Assembly: GCA_032353305.1 (NCBI GenBank) | Contig: JAUCNG010415244.1 | Span: forward strand, 1 to 10,211 | Source: Cephalothrix spiralis | Taxonomy: Eukaryota; Nemertea; Palaeonemertea; Archinemertea; Cephalotrichidae | Direction: 5' to 3' | Length of the DNA stretch: 10,211 nt | In this document: in pieces, positions 1-6,627 of the stretch | Position numbering within the stretch: position 1 is the first letter of the stretch | Layout of the letters: every line of letters starts with the position of its first letter | Notes under the pieces: model-generated | Told to the model about the DNA's origin: nothing | The model's database searches: none | What the model saw: the letters and a program-made list of their open reading frames with translations, nothing else | Made by a program: the position numbers and the translations under genes

Positions 1-322
1 TCAGATTATTCCGACGTAGCCTTTTATTATAAGCCATAAACGTTTGTATCGATCACAATACATTCAATATTATACTTACCATTTATATGATATGCTAGCT
101 CCAAGTTTTAAACAATTTGTCAATAGCATATCATATAAATGGAATGAAAAGTAATTATTAAGATCTGTTTTAAATAAAATGATAAATATTTGTTTTACCT
201 CAATTTTATAAACCACGAAAACAATTATTTTTTGACCTGAAGATTTTGAAACGCATGCAGCTGATGTATATAGGAAAGCGTTTTGAGGTATCTGATTTAT
301 GATACTATTGTTTACGTTGCAG
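1..322 (+). other. Intron, 3' part, upstream of FN3-A1
   Basis: No coding exon is seen here. The stretch matches the introns at 3333-3669 and, for its first 75 or so bases, 4823 onward. In those two places it lies downstream of an Ig exon, so position 1 probably follows another Ig exon outside the window. It contains the hairpin at 79-142 and ends in the acceptor TTGCAG at 317-322. Confidence 0.8.
79..142. repeat. Perfect inverted repeat, 19-bp arms, in intron before FN3-A1
   Basis: The arms are 79-97 (ccatttatatgatatgcta) and 124-142, fully complementary, around a 26-nt loop. The pre-mRNA could form a stable stem here. The same structure, base for base in the arms, occurs at 3411-3474, but not before FN3-A2 or FN3-A4, where the loop sequence appears in the opposite orientation. 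Confidence 0.9.
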
Positions 323-595
323 GCGTACCATCCCAACCAAGAGAAGTTACATTCAAAACCGTTAGAAAAGACGTTACATTGGAATGGGAAGCTCCAAGCT
401 CCGACGGTGGTTCCATAATTACTGGCTACGTTGTCGAATATCGACTTTCCGGTTCTGAAAGTCACTGGAAAATGTCGGAACAAAAAATTCACGAAAATAC
501 TTGTAAGGTTGTTTCAAATAGGCAGGACGAATATAGAGTCATGGCTAAAAATAATGCCGGTCTCAGCGAGCCATCTGAGATAATTCAACTACGGA
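323..595 (+). CDS. FN3-A exon copy 1 (twitchin/titin-like protein, internal exon)
   Basis: This 273-nt exon encodes one fibronectin type III domain of a giant sarcomeric protein. FN3 domains of this family are structural spacers and binding modules along the thick filament. The acceptor is TTGCAG before 323 and the donor is GTAAGT at 596; both boundaries are phase 1. Visible landmarks are GVPSQP at the start, the core tryptophan in LEWEAP, the loop SDGGSIITGY, a second tryptophan in HWKMSEQ, and the F/G-strand motif YRVMAKNNAGLSEPSE. The end, IIQLR, lacks the K(E/N)P(F/I) tail found on FN3-B, -C and the last FN3. Reading past the donor gives SKWT and a stop, so the splice site is needed. It is near-identical to copies 2-4. 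Titin-like rather than twitchin-like identity cannot be excluded. Confidence 0.93.
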
Positions 596-1060
596 GTAAG
601 TGGACTTAACTTTCGGTTAAAAGTTGCTATGGAAATGAAAAAAAACAACAAAATGGAAAACATTTTCCCCACAAAGAGATTAAGGATCGTACACAATGTC
701 ATATACATTATACATTTGTATTTAGTTAATATATTTTTATATTAAATTTATAAGCCTTATAATGTTACAAACTTTGATTGAAAAAATTTTTAATTTCAGG
801 CGTACCAGATACCCTAGTAAACCAGTAATCGTCAGTATGTAAAAAGAGTCTGTCAGTTGTCCCTATTTATTCTATATAAGGACTAAAACTGTGCTGCGTT
901 TAAAAAAATTAAATATCGGCTTTTATAATGTCATACAATGAATAATGTTATCTTCTGACAAGACTGATATATCCTACTTTTTAACCCAAGGATAATATAC
1001 ATGTATTATGTTTGTATAAGGAGGTCTTATATTCTTGATACGTATATTATTTCGTTTTAG
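596..1060 (+). other. Intron between FN3-A1 and Ig1
   Basis: This is a 465-bp intron, AT-rich, of the subtype shared with 3943-4400. It starts GTAAGT and ends TTTTAG. The only coding-like content is the relic beginning at 800. Confidence 0.85.
800..828 (+). pseudogene. Exon relic, copy 1 (GVPDT start, early stop)
   Basis: A TTTCAG acceptor at 794-799 is followed by a phase-1 opening that reads GVPDT, like the GVPSQP start of the FN3-A exons. The frame then runs LVNQ and hits TAA at 826-828, within a local difference (ctagtaaacc) shared only with copy 3. No donor in a useful phase is seen. I read it as a decayed domain exon or a retained cryptic acceptor; the domain type cannot be told. Confidence 0.45.
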
Positions 1061-1342
1061 TTCCGCCAATCATTGAATACGAAGAGAAATACAACAACAT
1101 GAGTATCATGGCTCGTTCAACTCTAATGATCGAGATCCACCTCCGTGGCTTACCAACTCCAAAATTAACTTGGTATCACAAAAACAAGCCGATTGATAAC
1201 GAAAGATCAGAAATCAACACTAGCTACTTTAGTTCTGTTTTGACGATCAAACACAGTATTAAAGAGGACGAGGGAAAATACACTGTTATTGCCGAAAATG
1301 ATGTTGGGAAAGAAACAAGTCATTTTAATGTCCTAATCAGGG
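1061..1342 (+). CDS. Ig exon copy 1 (I-set Ig domain, diverged copy)
   Basis: This 282-nt, phase 1-1 exon encodes one I-set immunoglobulin domain. Joined to FN3-A the split codon is ATT (Ile), giving IPPIIEY. Landmarks are GLPTPKLTWY with the core tryptophan, NKPIDNERSE, SVLTIKHSIKEDEGKY and the F/G strands VIAENDVGKETSHFNVLI. Both disulfide cysteines are absent: the B strand reads LMIEIHLRG and the F strand YTVIAEN. This is common in intracellular titin/twitchin Ig domains. It differs from copies 3 and 4 at about 12 bases and 7 residues, five of those bases clustered in the B strand, while copies 2-4 are almost identical to one another. The donor is GTAAAT at 1343. Confidence 0.93.
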
Positions 1343-1469
1343 GTAAATATAGTATTAGTTTTTGTTATTTCACTCTTCATTATTACCCCCTTAAACGATC
1401 TTATACAGTTGCATTTAGTGTTTAGTAAAGTGATTTGTTAAGCCAGTTGGGGCAAAAGAACACTTTAAG

Positions 1470-1956
1470 TCAGATTACTCCGACGTAGCCTTTTATTCGT
1501 CATAGGACCACCATTTTATTTGAAATATAATTGAATCATACTTTGAACTTTCAGATGTACCAAGTGCACCGAAAGATCTCAAGACAACAGATATTCTCGC
1601 TGATTCTCTAACATTAACGTGGAAGGCACCTGAAGATAATGGTGGTAGCCAAATTACCGGTTACGTCATCGAAAGACGTGATTCATTCCAACGAACATGG
1701 TTAACAGTTGGACACACACGCGACATGTCATATGCTGACACCAAGGTCTCAGAAGGTTCACAATATGTGTTCCAAGTCCGTGCTGAAAATGAATGTGGAG
1801 TTGGTGAACCTGTAGAGACATCTATGTCAGTTAATGCCAAGAATCCATTCGGTATAGTGCCATTTCCATTCAGTTTATTATAAATTCTAAAACCTCTTGA
1901 TATGATACGTTGGTGTACCTAAAGGAACCAATCTAGGGACTAGTTAAATCAAGCTT
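1470..1956 (+). repeat. FN3-B block copy 1 (487-bp duplicated segment)
   Basis: The segment from the TCAGATTACTCCGACG motif to an AAGCTT site aligns without indels to 6628-7114. It contains part of the intron after Ig, the FN3-B exon, and about 100 bp of the following intron. Identity stops at AAGCTT (1951-1956), where the sequence switches to the type found before FN3-A4. Confidence 0.88.
1555..1851 (+). CDS. FN3-B exon copy 1 (twitchin/titin-like protein)
   Basis: This 297-nt phase 1-1 exon encodes one FN3 domain. After Ig1 the split codon is GAT (Asp), giving DVPSAPKDL, the typical Ig-to-FN3 linker of twitchin/titin. Landmarks are LTLTWKAPEDNGGS, ITGYVIERRD, RTWLTVGH, SEGSQYVFQVRAENECGVGEP and the tail AKNPFG. 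It is clearly a different FN3 from the A type. It matches FN3-B2 at 294 of 297 positions by eye; two of the three differences near the 3' end change residues (S to P, N to T). It is spliced to FN3-A2, so B1-A2-Ig2 forms the FN3-FN3-Ig order typical of twitchin and projectin. The acceptor is TTTCAG and the donor GTATAG. Confidence 0.93.
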
Positions 1957-2172
1957 AAGTCTATTGATAAATTGTTTAAAACTTGGACTAGCATATCATT
2001 AAATGGAAAGAAAGTAATTATTAAGATCTGTAAGTATTAAACCTGTACCTCAATTTTATAAACCACGAAAACAATTCTCTTTTGACCTGACGATTTTAAA
2101 ACACATACAGATGATGTACATAGGGAAGCGTTTCGAGGTATCTGATTTATGATACTATTGTTTACATTGCAG
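1852..2172 (+). other. Chimeric intron between FN3-B1 and FN3-A2
   Basis: This 321-bp intron has two origins. The left part to AAGCTT at 1951-1956 matches the intron after FN3-B2 (7010-7114). The right part matches the intron before FN3-A4 from AAGCTT at 4906. There is no gene in it. Confidence 0.85.
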
Positions 2173-2445
2173 GCGTACCATTCAAACCAAGAGAAGTTAC
2201 AATTAAAACTGGTAGAAAAGACGTTACATTGGAATGGGAAGCTCCAAGCTCCGATGGTGGTTCCATAATCACTGGCTACGTTGTCGAATATCGACTTTCC
2301 GGTTCTGAAAGTCACTGGAAAATGTCGGAACAAAACATTCACGAAAAGACTTGTAAGGTTGTTTCAAATAGGCAGGACGAATACAGAGTCATGGCTAAAA
2401 ATGATGCTGGTCTTAGTGAGCCATCTGAGATAATTCAACTACGGA
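2173..2445 (+). CDS. FN3-A exon copy 2
   Basis: This 273-nt phase 1-1 exon encodes an FN3 domain of the A type. Its start is the most divergent of the four: GVPFKPREVTIKTGRKD instead of GVPSQPREVTFKTVRKD. The rest keeps LEWEAPSSDGGS, HWKMSEQNIHEKT and YRVMAKN, with D in place of N in KNDAG. The acceptor is TTGCAG ending at 2172 and the donor GTAAGT at 2446. It is the only A copy directly preceded by FN3-B, so it completes an FN3-FN3-Ig triplet with Ig2. Part of its 3' half (EKT, and the TCTTAGTGAG spelling) is shared with copy 3, showing exchange between copies. Confidence 0.93.
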
Positions 2446-2921
2446 GTAAGTGGACTTAACTTTTGGTTAAAAGTTGCTACGGAGATGAAAAAAATAACAA
2501 GAACATGGAAAACATTTTCTCCACAAAGAGCTTAAGGATCGTAAACAATGACATACATTGTACATTTGTAATTAGTTAATATATTTTTCTATTTAATTTA
2601 TAAACCATATAATATGTCACAAACTTTGATTGAAAATATAATTTTAGGCGTACCAGATACCAAAGTAATCGTCAGTCTGTACAAAGAGTCTGCCAGCTTA
2701 AAATTGTCCCCTATCTATTCTCTATAAGGACTAAAACTGTGCCGCGTTTAAAAAATTAAATATCAGCTTTTATAATGTCATACAAAGAATAATGACATCT
2801 TCTGACAAGACTGATACATACTTCTTTTTAACCCAAGGATAATATGCATGTATCATGTTTGTATAAAGAGGTCTTATATTCTTGATATAATCGAACTTAA
2901 ACGTATATTATTTCGTTTTAG
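2446..2921 (+). other. Intron between FN3-A2 and Ig2
   Basis: This 476-bp AT-rich intron is of the second subtype, shared with 5427-5899. It carries an insertion of roughly 14 bases before the acceptor (TGATATAATCGAA) that copies 1 and 3 lack. It holds the longest version of the exon relic. Confidence 0.85.
2648..2727 (+). pseudogene. Exon relic, copy 2 (longest open version)
   Basis: After the acceptor ATTTTAG (ending 2647) a phase-1 frame reads GVPDTKVIVSLYKESASL and on to a TAA at 2725-2727, about 26 codons. The opening resembles the start of a domain exon (G-V-P), but the rest is too short and atypical to assign to Ig or FN3. There is no matching donor. It is the least damaged of the four copies and may show what the lost exon began like. 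Confidence 0.45.
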
Positions 2922-3203
2922 TTCCGCCAATCATTGAATACGAAGAGAAATACAACAACATGAGTATCATGGCTCGTTCAACTCTAAAGATCGTGATCTG
3001 CCTCCATGGCTTACCAACTCCAAAATTAACTTGGTACCACGATAACAAGCCGATTGATAACGAAAGATCAGAAATCAACACTAGCCACTTTAGTTCTGTT
3101 TTGACGATCAAACAAAGTATTAAAGAGGACGAGGGAAAATACACTGTTATTGCCGAAAATGATGTTGGCAAAGACACAAGTCATTTTAATGTCCTAATCA
3201 GGG
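2922..3203 (+). CDS. Ig exon copy 2
   Basis: This 282-nt phase 1-1 exon encodes an I-set Ig domain. The acceptor is GTTTTAG ending at 2921 and the donor GTAAAT at 3204. It has GLPTPKLTWYHDNKPID, SVLTIKQSIKEDEGKY and VIAENDVGKDTSH. It differs from copies 3 and 4 by only two bases: one silent, and one giving Q for H in TIKQS. A cysteine occurs in the B strand (IVICLHG), but by spacing from the tryptophan it sits one residue after the canonical position, and the F strand has none, so no core disulfide is expected. Confidence 0.93.
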
Positions 3204-3669
3204 GTAAATATTGTATAAGTTTTGTTATTTCACTCTTAAACGATCGTATACAGTTGCATTTGGGGTTTAGTAAAGTGATTGGTTAGTACGCTGTGGACTA
3301 GCCAGTGCAGTGGGGGCAAAGGAACACTTAAGTCAGATTATTCCGACGTAGCCTTTTATTATAAGCCATAAACGTTTGTATCGATCACAATACATTCAAT
3401 ATTATACTTACCATTTATATGATATGCTAGCTCCAAGTTTTAAACAATTTGTCAATAGCATATCATATAAATGGAAAGAAAAGTAATAATAAGATCTGTT
3501 TTAAATAAAATGATAAGTATTTGTATTAAAGTATTAAACCAGTACCTCAATTTTATAAACAACGAAAACAATTCTCTTTTGACCTGACGATTTTAAAACA
3601 CATACAGCTGATGTACATAGGGAAGCGTTTCGAGGTATCTGATTTATGATACCATTGTTTACATTGCAG
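3204..3669 (+). other. Intron between Ig2 and FN3-A3
   Basis: This 466-bp intron passes the TCAGATTATTCCGACG unit border at 3333 and then matches positions 1-322 closely. It holds the hairpin at 3411-3474. It has no gene. Confidence 0.85.
3411..3474. repeat. Perfect inverted repeat, copy 2, before FN3-A3
   Basis: The 19-bp arms at 3411-3429 and 3456-3474 are exact complements around a 26-nt loop. The element is the same as at 79-142 and at the same offset from the unit border. Confidence 0.9.
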
Positions 3670-3942
3670 GCGTACCATCCCAACCAAGAGAAGTTACATT
3701 CAAAACCGTTAGAAAAGACGTTACATTGGAATGGGAAGCTCCAAGCTCCGATGGTGGTTCCATAATCACTGGCTACGTTGTCGAATATCGACTTTCCGGT
3801 TCTGAAAGTCACTGGAAAATGTCGGAACAAAACATTCACGAAAAGACTTGTAAGGTTGTTTCAAATAGGCAGGACGAATATAGAGTCATGGCTAAAAATA
3901 ATGCCGGTCTTAGTGAGCCATCTGAGATAATTCAACTACGGA
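3670..3942 (+). CDS. FN3-A exon copy 3
   Basis: This 273-nt phase 1-1 exon encodes an FN3 domain. Its first two thirds match copy 1 (GVPSQPREVTFKTVRKD), while EQNIHEKT and the TCTTAGTGAG spelling match copy 2, so it is a mosaic of the two. It differs from copy 1 at about six bases by eye. It follows Ig2 directly, with GGC (Gly) at the junction, and is not preceded by an FN3-B exon. The order here is therefore Ig-FN3-Ig instead of Ig-FN3-FN3-Ig. The donor is GTAAGT at 3943; read-through gives SKWT and a stop. Confidence 0.93.
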
Positions 3943-4400
3943 GTAAGTGGACTTAACTTTTGGTTAAAAGTTGCTATGGAAATGAGAAAAAAAACAACAT
4001 GGAAAACATTGACCCCACAAAGAGCTTAAGGATCGTAAACAATGTCATACATTATACATTTGTATTTAGTTAATATATTTTTATATTAAATTTATAAGCC
4101 ATATAATGTAACAAACTTTGATTGAAAATTTTTTAATTTCAGGCGTACCAGATACCCTAGTAAACCAGTAATCGTCAGTATGTAAAAACAGTCTGTCAGT
4201 TGTCCCTATTTATTCTATATAAGGACTAAAACTGCCGCGTTTAAAAAATTAAATATCGGCTTTTATAATGTCATAGAATGACTAATGTCATCTTCTGACA
4301 AGACTGATATATCCTACTTTTTAACCCAAGGATAATATACATGTATTCTGTTTGTATAAGGAGGTCTTATATTCTTGATACGTATATTATTTCGTTTTAG
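3943..4400 (+). other. Intron between FN3-A3 and Ig3
   Basis: This 458-bp AT-rich intron is of the same subtype as 596-1060, with the ctagtaaacc difference in the relic and without the TGATATAATCGAA insertion. It has no gene other than the relic at 4143. Confidence 0.85.
4143..4171 (+). pseudogene. Exon relic, copy 3 (early stop as in copy 1)
   Basis: The TTTCAG acceptor ending at 4142 is followed by GVPDTLVNQ and TAA at 4169-4171, the same inactivating difference as copy 1. The shared lesion shows that copies 1 and 3 descend from one already damaged relic. Confidence 0.45.
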
Positions 4401-4682
4401 TTCCGCCAATCATTGAATACGAAGAGAAATACAACAACATGAGTATCATGGCTCGTTCAACTCTAAAGATCGTGATCTGCCTCCATGGCTTACCAACTCC
4501 AAAATTAACTTGGTACCACGATAACAAGCCGATTGATAACGAAAGATCAGAAATCAACACTAGCCACTTTAGTTCTGTTTTGACGATCAAACACAGTATT
4601 AAAGAGGACGAGGGAAAATATACTGTTATTGCCGAAAATGATGTTGGCAAAGACACAAGTCATTTTAATGTCCTAATCAGGG
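4401..4682 (+). CDS. Ig exon copy 3
   Basis: This 282-nt phase 1-1 exon encodes an I-set Ig domain. It is base-for-base identical to Ig exon copy 4 over all 282 positions, although the introns around the two copies belong to different subtypes. That points to gene conversion or recent crossover across the exon. It has TWYHDNKPID, TIKHSIKEDEGKY and ENDVGKDTSH. The canonical disulfide pair is missing, as in copies 2 and 4. The donor is GTAAAT at 4683. Confidence 0.93.
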
Positions 4683-5153
4683 GTAAATACAGTATTAGTT
4701 TTGTTATTTCACTCTTCGTTATTACCCCCTTAAACGATCTTATACAGTTGCATTTAGTGTTTAGTAAAGTGATTTGTTAATACGCTGTGGACTAGCCAGT
4801 GGGGGCAAAAGAACACTTTAAGTCAGATTATTCCGACGTAGCCTTTTATTATAAGCCATAAACGTTTGTATCGATCACAATACATTCAATATTATACTTT
4901 ACCAGAAGCTTAAGTCTATTGATAAATTGTTTAAAACTTGGACTAGCATATCATATGAAAGAAAAGTAATTATTAAGATCTGTTTAAAATAAAATGACAA
5001 GTATTTGTATTAAAGGATTAAACCTGTACCTCAATTTTATAAACCACGAAAAAAATTCTCTTTTGACCTGACGATTTCAAAACACATACAGCTGATGTAC
5101 ATAGGGAAGCGTTTCGAGGTATCTGATTTATGATACCATTGTTTACATTGCAG
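4683..5153 (+). other. Intron between Ig3 and FN3-A4 (chimeric)
   Basis: In this 471-bp intron, positions 4823 to about 4900 match the introns before A1 and A3. From AAGCTT at 4906 the sequence follows the type before A2. The hairpin is absent; its loop sequence is present in the opposite orientation (CTATTGATAAATTG around 4916-4929). It has no gene. Confidence 0.82.
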
Positions 5154-5426
5154 GCGTACCATCCCAACCAAGAGAAGTAACATTCAAAACCGTTAGAAAA
5201 GACGTTACGTTGGAATGGGAAGCTCCAAGCTCCGATGGTGGTTCTAGAATCACTGGCTACGTTGTCGAATATCGACTCTCCGGTTCTGAAAGTCACTGGG
5301 AAATGTCGGAACAAAACATTCACGATAATACTTGTAAGGTTGTTTCTAATAGGCAGGACGAATATAGAGTCATGGCTAAAAATAATGCCGGTCTCAGCGA
5401 GCCATCTGAGATAATTCAACTACGGA
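5154..5426 (+). CDS. FN3-A exon copy 4
   Basis: This 273-nt phase 1-1 exon encodes an FN3 domain with several private changes: SRITG instead of SIITG, HWEMS instead of HWKMS, and NIHDNT. Its 3' part (TCTCAGCGAG) agrees with copy 1 and not with copies 2 and 3. About eleven bases differ from copy 1 by eye. The fold landmarks LEWEAP, SDGGS and YRVMAKNNAG are intact and there is no frame damage, so it appears functional. The donor is GTAAGT at 5427. Confidence 0.93.
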
Positions 5427-5899
5427 GTAAGTGGACTTAACTTTTGGTTAAAAGTTGCTACGGAAATAATAAAAAACAAGAACATGGAAAACATTTTCTC
5501 CACAAAGAGCTTAAGGATCGTAAACAATTGCATACATTACATTTGTAATTAGTTAATATATTTTTCTATTTAATTTATAAACCATATAATATGTCACAAA
5601 CTTTGAAAGAAAGATATAATTTTAGGCGTACCAGATACCAAAGTAATCGTCAGTATGTAAAAAGAGTCTGCAAGCTTAAAATTTCCCCCTATTTATTCTC
5701 TATAAGGACTAAAACTGTGCCGCGTTTAAAAAATTAAATATCAGCTTTTATAATGTCATACAATGAATAATGATATCTTCTGACAATACTGATATATCCT
5801 AATTTTTAACCCAAGGATAATATGCATGTATTATGTTTGTATAAGGAGGTCTTATATTTTTGATATAATCGAATTTAAACGTATATTATTTCGTTTTAG
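5427..5899 (+). other. Intron between FN3-A4 and Ig4
   Basis: This 473-bp AT-rich intron is of the same subtype as 2446-2921, including the TGATATAATCGAA insertion before the acceptor. It has no gene other than the relic at 5626. Confidence 0.85.
5626..5660 (+). pseudogene. Exon relic, copy 4
   Basis: The ATTTTAG acceptor ending at 5625 is followed by GVPDTKVIVSM and a TAA at 5658-5660. It lacks the ctagtaaacc difference, like copy 2. It has its own stop, where copy 2 reads LYK. Confidence 0.45.
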
Positions 5900-6181
5900 T
5901 TCCGCCAATCATTGAATACGAAGAGAAATACAACAACATGAGTATCATGGCTCGTTCAACTCTAAAGATCGTGATCTGCCTCCATGGCTTACCAACTCCA
6001 AAATTAACTTGGTACCACGATAACAAGCCGATTGATAACGAAAGATCAGAAATCAACACTAGCCACTTTAGTTCTGTTTTGACGATCAAACACAGTATTA
6101 AAGAGGACGAGGGAAAATATACTGTTATTGCCGAAAATGATGTTGGCAAAGACACAAGTCATTTTAATGTCCTAATCAGGG
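5900..6181 (+). CDS. Ig exon copy 4
   Basis: This 282-nt phase 1-1 exon encodes an I-set Ig domain, identical in sequence to copy 3. The acceptor is GTTTTAG ending at 5899 and the donor GTAAAT at 6182. It is spliced to FN3-B2 with GAT (Asp) at the junction, the same join as Ig1 to FN3-B1. It is the last member of the A-Ig array; downstream exons are single-copy apart from FN3-B2. Confidence 0.93.
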
Positions 6182-6230
6182 GTAAATATTGTATTAGTTT
6201 TGTTATGTCACTCTTCATTATTACCCCCTT

Positions 6231-6538
6231 TTAACTCTTTAAAGCCTAAGTATTCGACCATTTATACCCTTTACGGACCCCCCATTTTCACAATAAAATA
6301 AGAGGAATAATTAACACAAGTTTAAAAATATATGATTTATTAACTTTTAGCATTGTTTTAAACAGATAACTTATCGTTTTTTCAATGAAAATTTAACTGA
6401 AATTATACGTAGAAAAACAATACCAGTGACGTCATCGAAAACTATGACGTATCTAATTCGGTACATTAATGCGAGATCGAACTGCAAGCGATATTTCCTT
6501 TGCGTGCATTAATGCGAGATCGGACTCCAGGGAGTTAA
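6231..6538. mobile_element. 300-bp TTAA-flanked insertion, candidate piggyBac-like MITE
   Basis: The introns after Ig1 and Ig3 read CCCCCTTAAACG. Here the same site is split by a 300-bp insert (6235-6534) flanked by TTAA on both sides (6231-6234 and 6535-6538). The ends are inverted: TTAACTC on the left and GAGTTAA on the right. Continuing inward, CTCTTTAAAG against CTCCCTGGAG differs only by transitions. TTAA target duplication is the hallmark of piggyBac-family transposons, and no transposase is present, so a non-autonomous MITE fits. Two extra T bases precede the left TTAA. The family assignment is inference. Confidence 0.6.
6464..6526. repeat. 20-bp direct repeat inside the insertion
   Basis: CATTAATGCGAGATCGAACT at 6464-6483 recurs at 6507-6526 with one mismatch, 43 bp apart, near the right end of the TTAA element. 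It may be a subterminal repeat of the transposon. Confidence 0.8.
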
Positions 6539-6627
6539 ACGATCGTATACAGTTGCATTTAGTGTTTAGTAAAGTGATTTGTTAATACGCTGTGAACTAG
6601 CAAGTGGGTGCAAAAGAACACTTTAAG

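Larger units (their letters stand above)
1..1469 (+). repeat. Tandem array unit 1 (subtype 1): FN3-A1 + Ig1
   Basis: The unit runs from the TCAGATTATTCCGACG border to the equivalent border at 1470. It aligns along its whole length with 3333-4822, introns included. Position 1 falls on the border itself, so the preceding unit or exon is not seen. Confidence 0.88.
1957..3332 (+). repeat. Tandem array unit 2 (subtype 2): FN3-A2 + Ig2
   Basis: This unit lacks the first roughly 90 bases of the other units because its left end was joined to the FN3-B block at AAGCTT. It shares subtype markers with unit 4: GCTACGG after FN3-A, the TGATATAATCGAA insertion, and CGATCGT after Ig. Confidence 0.86.
3333..4822 (+). 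repeat. Tandem array unit 3 (subtype 1): FN3-A3 + Ig3
   Basis: This is a 1490-bp unit with the markers of unit 1: hairpin, ctagtaaacc in the relic, GCTATGG after FN3-A, and CGATCTT after Ig. Confidence 0.88.
4823..6627 (+). repeat. Tandem array unit 4 (subtype 2): FN3-A4 + Ig4
   Basis: This unit is about 1.5 kb once the TTAA insertion at 6231-6538 is set aside. It has the markers of unit 2 from AAGCTT (4906) onward, but its first 80 bases are like units 1 and 3. Confidence 0.86.

Noticed and set aside
76-492. Minus-strand open frames of 101-138 codons over each FN3-A exon (also at 2037-2342, 3534-3839 and 5018-5419)
   Set aside because: They recur only because the exon recurs, they mirror the conserved plus-strand exon, and they have no recognisable domain.
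596-609. Extension of the FN3-A exons to a stop codon just past the donor (SKWT then stop) as a real C-terminus
   Set aside because: All four copies have a strong GTAAGT donor at the same place and a downstream exon in matching phase; intron retention is possible but there is no sign of a polyadenylation site.
2908-3177. Three identical 89-codon minus-strand frames over Ig2, Ig3 and Ig4 (also 4387-4656 and 5886-6155)
   Set aside because: They are antisense shadows of identical Ig exons, and the Ig1 copy does not keep the frame.
1-6627. CRISPR-like or satellite array
   Set aside because: The units are 1.5 kb, contain spliced Ig and FN3 exons, and are explained by segmental duplication in an animal gene.
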